From positions 62,001 to 126,000 of the forward strand of contig CAYQUO010000006.1 of the NCBI GenBank assembly GCA_964420835.1: 64,000 nt of DNA, read 5' to 3'. The position numbers and the translations under genes are program-made. Positions within the stretch are counted from its first letter, which is position 1, and the number at the start of each line of letters is the position of its first letter. Below the pieces are notes generated by a model, which saw nothing but the letters and a program-made list of their open reading frames with translations, was not told the DNA's origin and did no database searches. Positions 43,609 to 52,966 of this stretch are shown here, one piece after another. This DNA comes from CAYQUO01 sp964420835 (lineage in GTDB: Bacteria > Chloroflexota > Anaerolineae > Anaerolineales > Anaerolineaceae).

Positions 43609-44985
43609 ATGCTGGAGCTACTTGTAAAAAATGGGGAATGTGTCAATCCTGATTCCAGCTTCCACGCTGATATTGCCGTGGAAAATGGCAGGATCGTCCA
43701 GATTGGTAAAAACCTAAACCTTAAGGCTGAACAGGTCATCGATGCCGCAGGCAAACAGGTGCTCCCGGGCATTGTGGATTCCCATGTTCACCTGCCCTGG
43801 CCATCCGTTAGTTTTGATTCCGTTGATGATTTTGACTCAGGAACCACGGCCGCCGTCTTTGGCGGCGTCACAACCATTATCGAATATATTGTCCCGGACG
43901 AGAGCGGGCGCATCATACCTTCCCTCGAATCTGAGATCGGCAAAGCAGAAAAGACGTCCCGCTGCGATTACAGTTTCCACCTGATTTTACGCAAGGTCAC
44001 TGACGAAACACTGAAAGACATGGAGGAGGCTTTCCGTCGGGGTTTTACCAGCTTTAAAGTGTATACCGCCTACTCAGGCTTCCGTCTTGAGGACGATGCA
44101 GTCCTAAAAGTGCTGGAAAAGGCACGCCAGCTGGGTGCCATTGTCTGTTTTCACGCCGAAGATGGTGTGCTGGTGGATTTTGCCAGCGCACAACTTGCCA
44201 GGGAGGGAAAAACCCAGATCCGGTATTATCCCCAGGCACATCCATACATGGCGGATGTTGAAGCCACTTTTCGGATGATCAGTTATGCCCGTCATGTCGG
44301 GACCCGCATCCATATTGTGCACGTAAATACCAGCGAGGGTGCCGCACTGATCGCCAAGGCTCAAAAGGATGGGTTGCCGGTGACCGGGGAAACCTGCCCG
44401 CAGTACCTTACATTCACCGAGGAAGTCTACACCTCCGGAAAAAAAGAGGCAGCCTATTACATTCTGTCGCCACTCATCCGGACCGCCGCAGACCGCGATG
44501 CCCTTTGGCAGGCAGTTGCCACCGGCGACCTAAAGACCATCGCCACAGATCATTGTCCCTACTCAAAAGAACAAAAATTCAAAGGCGGTGACGATTTTCG
44601 CACCGTCCCTGGTGGGGCTGGAGGTATCGGCAATAGCCTGTTAGTCGTTTATAACCTTGGCGTTATGAGCGGTCGAATTTCGATGAACCAATTGGTCAAT
44701 TCCATGTCAACAAACCCGGCGCGCATATTCAACCTCTACCCCCGTAAAGGCATTATTGCTGTAGGAAGCGACGCGGACTTGGTCGTATTCGATCCGCAGG
44801 CTGCCCCGCGTAAACTGGATGTGAGCACCCTGCATTCCAAAGCCGATCACAGTATCTATGAAGGCATGGCTTTTTCCGGCGCTGTTGCGGCCACCATCCT
44901 GCGGGGCCGGATTATTGTCGAAAATGGGGCGCTTGTGGAGAAGACCCCTCTCGGCAGCCTGCTAACCCGAACCGGATACGCCTGA
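43609..44985 (+). CDS. hydA: Dihydropyrimidinase / D-hydantoinase family hydrolase
   Basis: Opens five- or six-membered cyclic ureides. 458 residues, the family length. Metal ligands: DSHVHLPW (HxH) near 60, the carboxylated Lys in GFTSFKVYTAYSG near 150, HAEDG near 182, HIVHVNTSEGA near 238, and the Asp of ATDHCPYSKEQK near 315. AAAGGAGG precedes the start. It shares a transcript with the enolase-like and glycerate kinase genes. In purine degradation clusters a hydantoinase of this kind is usual. Confidence 0.93.
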   Translation: MLELLVKNGECVNPDSSFHADIAVENGRIVQIGKNLNLKAEQVIDAAGKQVLPGIVDSHVHLPWPSVSFDSVDDFDSGTTAAVFGGVTTIIEYIVPDESGRIIPSLESEIGKAEKTSRCDYSFHLILRKVTDETLKDMEEAFRRGFTSFKVYTAYSGFRLEDDAVLKVLEKARQLGAIVCFHAEDGVLVDFASAQLAREGKTQIRYYPQAHPYMADVEATFRMISYARHVGTRIHIVHVNTSEGAALIAKAQKDGLPVTGETCPQYLTFTEEVYTSGKKEAAYYILSPLIRTAADRDALWQAVATGDLKTIATDHCPYSKEQKFKGGDDFRTVPGGAGGIGNSLLVVYNLGVMSGRISMNQLVNSMSTNPARIFNLYPRKGIIAVGSDADLVVFDPQAAPRKLDVSTLHSKADHSIYEGMAFSGAVAATILRGRIIVENGALVEKTPLGSLLTRTGYA

Positions 44986-45009
44986 TCTGCCCCTTCATTC
45001 AACAAACAG

Positions 45010-45047
45010 AAAGGACAGCCCAATCGAACTTGCGGCTGTCCTTTTTT
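45010..45047 (+). terminator. Terminator of the enolase-hydantoinase operon
   Basis: AAGGACAGCC pairs with GGCTGTCCTT (10 bp, 13-base loop), then TTTT AA. Located 25 bases after the hydA stop, between converging genes; on the minus strand the T-run is weaker. Confidence 0.9.
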
Positions 45048-45063
45048 AATTCAAAGTAGGCAA

Positions 45064-45822
45064 TTAGAACAAGCCCAATACATCCGTGATCGATTTCAGG
45101 ATGTGATCCGCCACAATAGGGCCACGTTCATCTCCTGGACGGAATTCTCCACTGGTAACCAACCCCGAGGCCAGACCGGCGTTCCGGGCTCCCAGGATAT
45201 CCGAGCTGACCCGGTCACCTACAGCCAGCACCTGCCCAGGGGCCAGGTCCATTCCTTCAAGAGCCAAATGGTAACTGTAAGGATTGGGCTTGCCAACATA
45301 TACCGCCTGTTTTCCGGAAGCCCGTTCCAACAAGCCTACCCACGACCCCACATTTAATTCCAATTCCCCCAGGCTGGAATCGACCAATTCAGGGATCATG
45401 CCAATCAACCGGGAGCCACTGGAGATGAGCCGGAGTGCTTGGTTTAGGTGTATAAAATCGAATTCGTCCCGCCCATCACCAATTACGATATATTCTGGAT
45501 TTACCCTGTCGTGGACAAAGTCCCGGAACTCTTCCCGCCCCTCGCGGTATAACATCAACCAGATTGAGCGCGGCTGGATTTCCCTCAGGTAGCAGGCCGT
45601 GGCATAAGATGCCGTAAACACCTCATGCAGTTCTGCTCGAAACCCGGACCGGATCAGCCCCTCCGTACAGGATTGCCGGCTTTTCAGGGTGCTATTGGTC
45701 AGGAAGCGTATTGGAATGCCTTGTTCCCGCAATTCTCGTACGGCTTCAACCGCGCCGGGGTACACCTTTCCCTGGTATTCCAGAACGCCATCGATGTCGA
45801 AGATGACACCTTTGTAGGGCAT
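45064..45822 (-). CDS. HAD hydrolase, NagD/LHPP-like subfamily IIA
   Basis: 252 residues from the ATG at 45822. FDIDGVLEYQG is the nucleophile motif (DxD), FLTNSTLKS motif II, KPNPYSYHLAL with the Lys motif, and GDRVSSDILGARNAG motif IV. The cap lies between motifs II and III, as in phosphatases of the NagD/phosphoglycolate type. It follows the glycerol-3-phosphate dehydrogenase gene by 14 bases, so glycerol 3-phosphate or a related ester is a candidate substrate; the sequence does not decide. Confidence 0.88.
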   Translation of the reverse strand: MPYKGVIFDIDGVLEYQGKVYPGAVEAVRELREQGIPIRFLTNSTLKSRQSCTEGLIRSGFRAELHEVFTASYATACYLREIQPRSIWLMLYREGREEFRDFVHDRVNPEYIVIGDGRDEFDFIHLNQALRLISSGSRLIGMIPELVDSSLGELELNVGSWVGLLERASGKQAVYVGKPNPYSYHLALEGMDLAPGQVLAVGDRVSSDILGARNAGLASGLVTSGEFRPGDERGPIVADHILKSITDVLGLF

Positions 45823-45836
45823 TATTGAAACCGCGC

Positions 45837-47525
45837 TCAGGCCAGTTCCACAACGTGTCGGGTGCGCAACAGTTCTTTCAATCTGGTGATTTCTTCCTTC
45901 CGTCGGCTGGAATTCCATCCAAGGGCCTCGGAAGAAATTTCCGCCAGTTCTTCCACCAGGGCCTTTGTCAGCTTCCCTTGCATGCCCAGCGAGGTTCTGC
46001 GTATTGCAAGGTCATCCAGCCGCTCCACCTTTTCATGCAGGCACAGGTACTGGATCTCTCGCCGGGTGTATTCCGGAGTATGCTTTAATGGTGCATCCTT
46101 GCCGGCTGCCGAGAACTCCGCCAATCTCTCTGTCCAGGTTCCATAGCGTTCCAGCCATGTATCCAGGCGTTCGACCGGCAAACCGGTTTTTTTGGAAAGG
46201 TTGGCTAGCCATTCTTTTCTTTTTTCCACCGAAATGGGATAGCCCTTGCCGCCGCCAATGGGCAAATCCACTGTGTCTTTCAATCGTTTTCTGCCCAAGA
46301 GACCCAAAGTTCGCTCTGTTATCTGTGCAGCAAACGCCCGAAAGGTGGTCCACTTTCCCCCCACCATACTGTACACCGGGAAGGGCAGTTTCCCTTCGAT
46401 CACCTCGATGGAGTGGTCACGGGTGATCTGCCCGGCAACCTTGGCATCGCTGGCAGGCAATGGGCGAACACCCGAGAAGGTGAAGACGATCTGGGATCGA
46501 TCGACCGGTATGTTCGGGAAAACCCTATGGATCATTTCGAGAAAATACGTCGTTTCTTCTGGAGTGCAAACCGCCGAATCTGGATCTTCGATCGGAATAT
46601 CCGAAGTGCCGACCATTACCTGATCAAAGAAAGGCAGGATAAGAACAATGCGACCATCTTTGTTTTCGAAAAAGAATTCATGATCCCCAATCATCTCGCG
46701 TAAAGCCGGATTTTCCAGGATCAGGTGAGATCCTTTCGTCCCGCCCATGTATCTTGTGGGGTAACCCAGGGCCGTGTTAATGAGGTCGATCCATGGTCCA
46801 CCAGCATTAATAACCACCTTGGGCTCAACCTCAACTGTCCCCCCTCCGATCTCATCCCTCAGGATGACCCGGTTGCCGTTGGAGCCAACCGCCCGCAGAT
46901 AATTGACCGCCCGTGCCTCCGAATGATCAGCTTCCGCATCCAGGGCAAGTTCAAGCGAGATGCGCTCGGGATATGGCATATACGCATCGTAATATGTAGC
47001 CGTACAAAGGATGTCCGGTGCGATTGCTGGATATTGTTTCAGGGTTTCCTTTCTCATTGAAAATTTATGAGGTTTTGTGCGCCGGTTCCGGCCAGTATAA
47101 CTGTCGTACATGATTAATCCGAACTTGATGATCACCGCTCCGCGTTCGGAGGGTTTGTCCAGCAACCGCAGGAATTTCAAGGGTGCATTAAACAAACCGG
47201 AAAACCATTTAAACATTGGAATGGTCGTTGGCAGGAGCTTGACCGCATGTGGTGCATTTTTTAATAAAAGTTCCCGTTCGTGGACAGCCTCCCGCACCAG
47301 CCTGAACTCTCCGTTTTCCAGGTAGCGGATGCCTCCATGGACCATGTGAGAGGATGCAGCGCTTGCCCCGATGGAAATATCTCCAGCCTCTGCCAGCAGC
47401 ACATCCACACCCTGCAATGCAAGGTCTCTAAAAGTACCCATCCCATTTACACCACCTCCCAGGATGAGGACACTCACTTTTGGGTTCTTGCGATAATGGG
47501 CGATCAGATCACTACGACTTGTCAT
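45837..47525 (-). CDS. glpD: Aerobic-type glycerol-3-phosphate dehydrogenase
   Basis: FAD enzyme at the membrane that oxidises glycerol 3-phosphate to dihydroxyacetone phosphate and passes electrons to quinone. 562 residues from the ATG at 47525 (GGAG before it). ADP-binding VLILGGGVNGMGTFRDLALQG at about 18-38, ASSHMVHGGIRYLENGEF near 63-80, GGPWID and GTSDIP in the middle, and the C-terminal domain TRREIQYLCLHEKVERLDDLAIRRTSLG. No glpF or glpK is adjacent. Confidence 0.95.
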   Translation of the reverse strand: MTSRSDLIAHYRKNPKVSVLILGGGVNGMGTFRDLALQGVDVLLAEAGDISIGASAASSHMVHGGIRYLENGEFRLVREAVHERELLLKNAPHAVKLLPTTIPMFKWFSGLFNAPLKFLRLLDKPSERGAVIIKFGLIMYDSYTGRNRRTKPHKFSMRKETLKQYPAIAPDILCTATYYDAYMPYPERISLELALDAEADHSEARAVNYLRAVGSNGNRVILRDEIGGGTVEVEPKVVINAGGPWIDLINTALGYPTRYMGGTKGSHLILENPALREMIGDHEFFFENKDGRIVLILPFFDQVMVGTSDIPIEDPDSAVCTPEETTYFLEMIHRVFPNIPVDRSQIVFTFSGVRPLPASDAKVAGQITRDHSIEVIEGKLPFPVYSMVGGKWTTFRAFAAQITERTLGLLGRKRLKDTVDLPIGGGKGYPISVEKRKEWLANLSKKTGLPVERLDTWLERYGTWTERLAEFSAAGKDAPLKHTPEYTRREIQYLCLHEKVERLDDLAIRRTSLGMQGKLTKALVEELAEISSEALGWNSSRRKEEITRLKELLRTRHVVELA

Positions 47526-47714
47526 AACTTTTCTCCAATGCAATGAATTATGGGTTTGCTTTCATGGTGCACGAATTATATCAAATTCTCACCTGCCGGA
47601 AGCCCGGACACGTGAGATGATTAACAGGAAATATCTACAATCAAGCCGGATTTTTTTACCCGCCCTGGAATTTTTCGGACAACAATCAAAAACCGGTTTG
47701 TCGGAAGGCTGGTT

Positions 47715-48953
47715 TCAATTGGAAGGCAATTCCTTCGGTGTAACCAGGCTCCTGGCCAGGGTGTTAAAATCCATTCCTGTTGGCTGCTGGAACACTCGCA
47801 GGTCAAAATGGCTGGCTGCCGCTAACAGGTTATCAAAAATCTCGGATTGGATGTGTTCATATTCTTCCCAGACAGTGGTTCGGGTAAACACGTACAACTC
47901 CAGCGGCAATCCATCAGGTCGGGGTTCCAGCGTTCGGACAAGAAAAGGGAGGGCTTCCTGGTGAATATCCGAACGGTTTCGCAGATAGGCCGAAATGTAT
48001 TCCCTAAAAGCCTCCAGGTTGGTCACCTGTGGGCCATCCAGTGGCGAATCCTTTTTGGCTGGATTTTCCGCATGGTAATTGGAGATCTTCTCGATCCTCA
48101 GGCTGACATAACCACCGATCAGGTCAATCTTTTGCAGCCGTTTCAGCAACTCCTGGTCGCAGAATTTTATTGTGGTCATATCAACCAGGATTGGTCGCTC
48201 AATACGTCGCCCTCCGGCCTCCTTCATCCCACGCCAGTTATTAAAGGACACATCAACCATTTTATAGGTTGGAATTACTGAAAAGGTCATGTCGAAGTTT
48301 TGCACGCGGATGGAGTGCAGGCTGACATTCACTACATCCCCATCGGCGCCATAATCCGGCACTTCAATCCAATCTCCCTCCTTGATCATGTCATTGGCCA
48401 CCATTTGGATACTGGCTACAATCGATAGAATGGTGTTTTGAAAGATTAGCAGCAATACCGTCGTCAGTGCTCCCAGACCGGTCAGCAGAACAACAGGTGA
48501 TTCCCCGGAAAACAGCGAAACGGTTAATATGATTGCAACCAGGATAATTAGGATCTTCACCAGGTCCAGGTAGCTTTGAATGCTTACCCCATTGTAGTTC
48601 GGCCTGCTCTCATATATTTCGTTCACAGCATTCATCAATGAATGCAGGGTTAATGAAGTCAACCAAAGAATGAAGAAGAGAAGCACTCTGTTCAACAGGT
48701 GACTGTACTCAGGTACAATGGCAGCCAGTCCATAAAAGAAACCCAATGGCACCAGCCATGAGAGGCGGTTGGGCTTCAAGTGTTTAATTAGAATATCATC
48801 CGTTTTGGTTTTCGAGCGGGCGGCAAGCCCCTGGAGCCCACGCATCACCCCGTTTCTTGTCAGGGAAAAAAGGAATGCAGCAAGGACAATGGCAAGCCAT
48901 GCAGATTCCAAAGGGTTGTTGATAATCCATTCATGAATGAAGGAAAGTCTCAT
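47715..48953 (-). CDS. MscS-family mechanosensitive channel
   Basis: 412 residues with five N-terminal helices. The pore helix region GLGALTTVLLLIFQNTILSIVAS at about 155-177 replaces the usual GASGLAVGLALQG pattern, then EGDWIEVPDYGADGDVVNVSLHSIRVQNFD is the beta domain and a mixed C-terminal domain follows. It should open on membrane tension and release solutes. GAGGG before the ATG. Single gene. Confidence 0.9.
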   Translation of the reverse strand: MRLSFIHEWIINNPLESAWLAIVLAAFLFSLTRNGVMRGLQGLAARSKTKTDDILIKHLKPNRLSWLVPLGFFYGLAAIVPEYSHLLNRVLLFFILWLTSLTLHSLMNAVNEIYESRPNYNGVSIQSYLDLVKILIILVAIILTVSLFSGESPVVLLTGLGALTTVLLLIFQNTILSIVASIQMVANDMIKEGDWIEVPDYGADGDVVNVSLHSIRVQNFDMTFSVIPTYKMVDVSFNNWRGMKEAGGRRIERPILVDMTTIKFCDQELLKRLQKIDLIGGYVSLRIEKISNYHAENPAKKDSPLDGPQVTNLEAFREYISAYLRNRSDIHQEALPFLVRTLEPRPDGLPLELYVFTRTTVWEEYEHIQSEIFDNLLAAASHFDLRVFQQPTGMDFNTLARSLVTPKELPSN

Positions 48954-49056
48954 TTCACCCTCTTTATTATAGGGGTTTTATTACCTATATTATCTTAATT
49001 TTATATGGTTTATAGAAAATAATGCTTATTACAGGGGCAGCAGCGTAATACTTGTA

Positions 49057-50559
49057 TCAGGGGCGGTGAAAGGGCGGACCCAAACCTTTTAATCGCACGC
49101 CTTCCCTCAGTTGCGTGTACGGTATCTTGCTGGGATCCTCAATAATGGCGCTAGGCGCTTCCACGTTTACAATTCCACCAGCAATCGGTCCAAAATGCGC
49201 CCGGTAATGGTTCGCACTTTTCAAGGCCAAAATGCTCATCTCTGAAGGTTCGATCCCAACCACCTGAAATTGTGACTGATCCAATGCCTGCATGCGCCCG
49301 GAGGAAACAACCACGTGGACTTGACCAATAAGGAGGTGCGCCATCTTTCCCAGGTCCAGTTTCCTGCCTTCTACCATTGGTCCGGTTCCCGTGAATTCAC
49401 CTTCATAAAGTTTTATGACCCGGAAACGGCCCTGGAATGGCACATGCCCAGGCAGTGAATGGCCCCCAACAGCGAGATCGACCTCTGAGCCTTCTCCGGC
49501 TTCCCACGCTGCCTGTGCGGTCGCGGGATCATGGATCAAACCGACGGCTGTGTTATTGGCTCCCTTCCGTACAAGTGTCTCCAACAGCCAGGTGGAATCC
49601 GAGGGACTGCCACCTCCTGCATTATCCTGGATGTCCGCCAGAATGATCGGCCCGGTGGCTTTTTCGGCCATTAGCATTGCCTTATCCACGGCTTCATCGC
49701 AGGGCAGCAGGTCGGTTCCGAACTCACTTTCGTGGGCGAGCAGGTATTCCATCATCCGATCAACGGTTGCTTCCGCAAGGTCTTTCTCAACGGCGTAGGC
49801 AAACCAGGAAGGGCCGGTGTGCGGAAGGTCGCTGGGCGGGAATCCTTCCATTAGCGACATGGATAGAACCCCCGGTGTTCGCTCTAACTCTTCCACCAGG
49901 GCATACACGCTTTTCGCAGGGTCGCGTGTGGTAGGTTGGGTCGTGCTGGGCATTAGGAACGGTCCTTGTCGAAAAGCCCCGTAAAGTTCTGCTCCACTGA
50001 CGATGTAAGCCAGCAGCCTGGCACAACGCTGGCCGTTCTCGTAGCCATCCACGTGGGGATAGGTCCTGTAACCCACCAGGGCTGTGGCCAGTTCAAAGCA
50101 TTCCGGGGAGATGTTCCCATGCAGGTCCAATGAAACCACTATGGGTATCTGCCCAACCACTTCTCGGCAACGTTTCAGGATCTCGGTCTCAGCATCCTGC
50201 AAATTCCCATAGACCATGGCACCGTGCAGATCCAGGAAAAGTCCATCGTATGGCATTCCTTTCTTCAATTCGTCAATAAGCATTCCACACAATTTATGAA
50301 ACACTTCCGCAGATACGGGCGCCGAAGGCTCCGCTCCGCACCAGGCAAGTGGGACAACCTGCATATCCAGGTCTTCTACAAGAGAAAGGAAACCACTGGC
50401 GGCGATATTAAATCGCCCTTTCCCAAATTCCAGGATCTCTGCCCCCTTCTTCATGGCTGGATAGAATCCATCAACCTCCAAAAAGTTCTCCAATCCTGCC
50501 GGAATGCTGGAGAATGTGTTTGTCTCCTGGATCATCCCCCCCAAACCAATTCGAAACAT
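49057..50559 (-). CDS. M81 family (MlrC/microcystinase-like) hydrolase
   Basis: 500 residues. GGMIQETNTFS at the start, DLHGAMVYG and SLDLHGNISPE, YRTYPHVDGYENGQRC, and DIQDNAGGGSPSDSTWLLE are the family's metal and core motifs. M81 proteins are predicted zinc hydrolases on amide bonds; MlrC is the best known. Start at the ATG at 50559 with GAGGG 9 bases before; a GTG three codons upstream is open. It follows the transketolase-like gene by 37 bases and probably ends the operon. Here it could hydrolyse a ureide or amide intermediate. Confidence 0.88.
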   Translation of the reverse strand: MFRIGLGGMIQETNTFSSIPAGLENFLEVDGFYPAMKKGAEILEFGKGRFNIAASGFLSLVEDLDMQVVPLAWCGAEPSAPVSAEVFHKLCGMLIDELKKGMPYDGLFLDLHGAMVYGNLQDAETEILKRCREVVGQIPIVVSLDLHGNISPECFELATALVGYRTYPHVDGYENGQRCARLLAYIVSGAELYGAFRQGPFLMPSTTQPTTRDPAKSVYALVEELERTPGVLSMSLMEGFPPSDLPHTGPSWFAYAVEKDLAEATVDRMMEYLLAHESEFGTDLLPCDEAVDKAMLMAEKATGPIILADIQDNAGGGSPSDSTWLLETLVRKGANNTAVGLIHDPATAQAAWEAGEGSEVDLAVGGHSLPGHVPFQGRFRVIKLYEGEFTGTGPMVEGRKLDLGKMAHLLIGQVHVVVSSGRMQALDQSQFQVVGIEPSEMSILALKSANHYRAHFGPIAGGIVNVEAPSAIIEDPSKIPYTQLREGVRLKGLGPPFHRP

Positions 50560-50596
50560 GTGAATCACCCTCGTTTCTAATATTTATAATGACTGT

Positions 50597-52966
50597 CTAC
50601 GCCGAAAGACAATCATCGATCTGTTGCCGCATCCCCTCCAGCCTTCGTTTCCGGTCATGAATGAAACGTTCAATCCCTGCCTGCATCCACGTGCCGGAGA
50701 GATGGGCTTCGTCCAGCACTTCCTCGACCGTCCCGCCGGTCCTCCATCGGTCATCCCAATCTGCGGAAAGCGCATATTCCTCTGAAAAGGGATTGAACAT
50801 CCAGTCATGCATCAACCAGCGCGCCTGGGTGGTAATGATGGTTGAATCCATTCGATCTGCCGGCGAGAGTACACGCATTTGGTATTGTTCCGGCTGCCGA
50901 TTGAACAATTGTGGGCTGACCGCACAGACCACCTTGATATTCCAACCGCGGCGGTCAAACTCTTCGAATTGCTTAAGGATGTTTGCCACAGCACTGGAAC
51001 CTTGAACAATGAGGGTCCCTTGCCTTGCCACACCGGGCTGGTAATCACGCAAAATATAGGCGCCACGAGCGGCTTCAAAATGCGATGGAACACCCAGTTT
51101 CTGACGATCCGGGATGGCGATCGGTGGGCGGGTAAGGTGCAGGGCAACCAGCGGGACATCCAGGCGCAGGGCTGCTCCCAGCACTACCGGAACCTCGTTG
51201 TATTCCCAGGGATGTAAATTGATGATCTGCCCTTTGGGAAACAGTTGGGTGACCCCCGGGGCGAAGATGCCAAAATGTGTACGGCTGTCGTCTGCAGTCT
51301 CCGGCCCGGAATGCCCTACAACCCAAAGCACCTTACCAACCTTCCAATCACAATCCTGCGCCAGTTGACTGAACAGGCGGAACATGCCGTATTTTAGGTA
51401 CGAAAAGGACCCATAGGTGGAGGTAACCCCCCAATAACCGTTAAATTCCTTCTCTGGGTCGGTGGCAAAGTTCACCGTGGCCATCCCGGTCATAATCCCG
51501 GAATTTGCAAACTCGGTGATCTCCTGGGGTAAAAGGGCACCATTCGAATCGCCAACCCGTTCATACCATCCATAGCCTGGGAAATCACCATAACTTCCTG
51601 CGAATCCGGCCACATTGGTAGAGCCTGCCAGGTCCGCCGAGGCAGCCATAAAGAGCGGACGGGAATATTCGCCTGCGCCAAATGCATTAACCCAGGCACC
51701 CCACTTGGCAAGGGCTGCCCGGTTGGCAATCATTTTTCCTGCCGGCTCGTATAAGTCGGCCGGATATTTTTCATAATCATACAACCGCTCATCCTTAAAG
51801 GGATTTTTGGAACCATCCAACTGGAATCCGTGAAGTTTCTCTGGTACGCTCTCCCCTAGGTGCACCAACGTCTCAGCCAAGTAATCCACCAACATCTGGT
51901 CCTCTCGCAATACTTGCATGACTGCCTGCAAGTTGGCCCGAAATTCAGATGCAATGGCGTTCACCCCTTCCGGCGGCTTTCCTCCAAAATTCGTGAATTT
52001 CACCCCGTATTTTTCCGCAAATTCGCGCTTGGTTTCCCAGAACAAGTCTGAGTTCATGGCATGGGGAGCGCCGTGTGATTCCGCATCATACTTAAGATAA
52101 CCTCTACCTTTATGCGTTTTCATCCAGGCCACTCCGGGCTTCTTTTCCCCGCCTTTGTTCTCAATCAGCAACAATAACGCCCTTGCTATGGAAGCCCAGT
52201 CATTTCCGTTTTCAGCGCCAACCACCCGCCAGTGGTGAGCACCCAGCCATTCATCAGGGGTGCCGGGAATAACCTCACTTACCCGATGCAGGTCAATTCC
52301 ATAATCGTTCCAATCCAGCAGTAGGTAGAGGTTGTCCAACCCGAGGCCCCATGCAGAATTCATCGTTTCGTGCACAGATCCGGGAGTCAGGCCTGCCTCA
52401 CCTTCAATGGCAAAGACCCGTACCGATCCGGCCCCAGCTCGCTTGAGCGCCAGGGCTTCGCCTGCTGCCGCCGGCATGCCATGCCCGGAGGGGCCGGTAT
52501 TAAACTTGAGAAATAGAGTCTTACCAATCATCTCGGCATGGCCCGAAAGCCCGCCCCGCCTGCGAAAACCAAGCAGGTCCTCCCACACGAGCATCTTTCT
52601 TTTGGCATCCGGAACCTCAAAACGAGAATCCCCTGTACTTTCAAATTTAATTCGTAACGCCTCATTAAGAACCGCCAGTGTACTATATACCAGCGGTATG
52701 GTATGGCCTGCAGCCAGGACAAACCGATCGGCGAACCGTTTTTCCGGATGTCGGATGTCCCAGCGCATCACCCCGCTTAACATCAGGGTTAGCAACATAT
52801 GTACTTTCGACCGGGATCCTCCGGGGTGACCACTCTGGCGGTAGTTGAGGATGATATCCAGCAACTGGTCCACCAGATCTTTTGTCTTTTCCCAGAATGG
52901 GAAAACAGATTCCAGTGTCTCTAATTTGATCGTTTCCATGTTCTGCAGGCCTGTCCTTGTCAACAT
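50597..52966 (-). CDS. Single-chain transketolase-like ThDP enzyme
   Basis: 789 residues in the ThDP family with both pyrimidine and pyrophosphate domains. SGHPGGSRS at 45-53, TGPSGHGMPAAAGEALALK near 157-175, and GVTSTYGSFSYLKYG plus TADDSRTHFG near 530-560. The Mg/ThDP motif, GDG...N in classical transketolase, here reads EGE (188-190) with Asn220, so the Mg-binding Asp is Glu. It is longer than usual (about 660). The start at 52966 overlaps the SDR stop as TAATG; an ATG at 52939 is possible. It may act on a ketol or 2-oxoacid of this operon. Confidence 0.82.
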   Translation of the reverse strand: MLTRTGLQNMETIKLETLESVFPFWEKTKDLVDQLLDIILNYRQSGHPGGSRSKVHMLLTLMLSGVMRWDIRHPEKRFADRFVLAAGHTIPLVYSTLAVLNEALRIKFESTGDSRFEVPDAKRKMLVWEDLLGFRRRGGLSGHAEMIGKTLFLKFNTGPSGHGMPAAAGEALALKRAGAGSVRVFAIEGEAGLTPGSVHETMNSAWGLGLDNLYLLLDWNDYGIDLHRVSEVIPGTPDEWLGAHHWRVVGAENGNDWASIARALLLLIENKGGEKKPGVAWMKTHKGRGYLKYDAESHGAPHAMNSDLFWETKREFAEKYGVKFTNFGGKPPEGVNAIASEFRANLQAVMQVLREDQMLVDYLAETLVHLGESVPEKLHGFQLDGSKNPFKDERLYDYEKYPADLYEPAGKMIANRAALAKWGAWVNAFGAGEYSRPLFMAASADLAGSTNVAGFAGSYGDFPGYGWYERVGDSNGALLPQEITEFANSGIMTGMATVNFATDPEKEFNGYWGVTSTYGSFSYLKYGMFRLFSQLAQDCDWKVGKVLWVVGHSGPETADDSRTHFGIFAPGVTQLFPKGQIINLHPWEYNEVPVVLGAALRLDVPLVALHLTRPPIAIPDRQKLGVPSHFEAARGAYILRDYQPGVARQGTLIVQGSSAVANILKQFEEFDRRGWNIKVVCAVSPQLFNRQPEQYQMRVLSPADRMDSTIITTQARWLMHDWMFNPFSEEYALSADWDDRWRTGGTVEEVLDEAHLSGTWMQAGIERFIHDRKRRLEGMRQQIDDCLSA

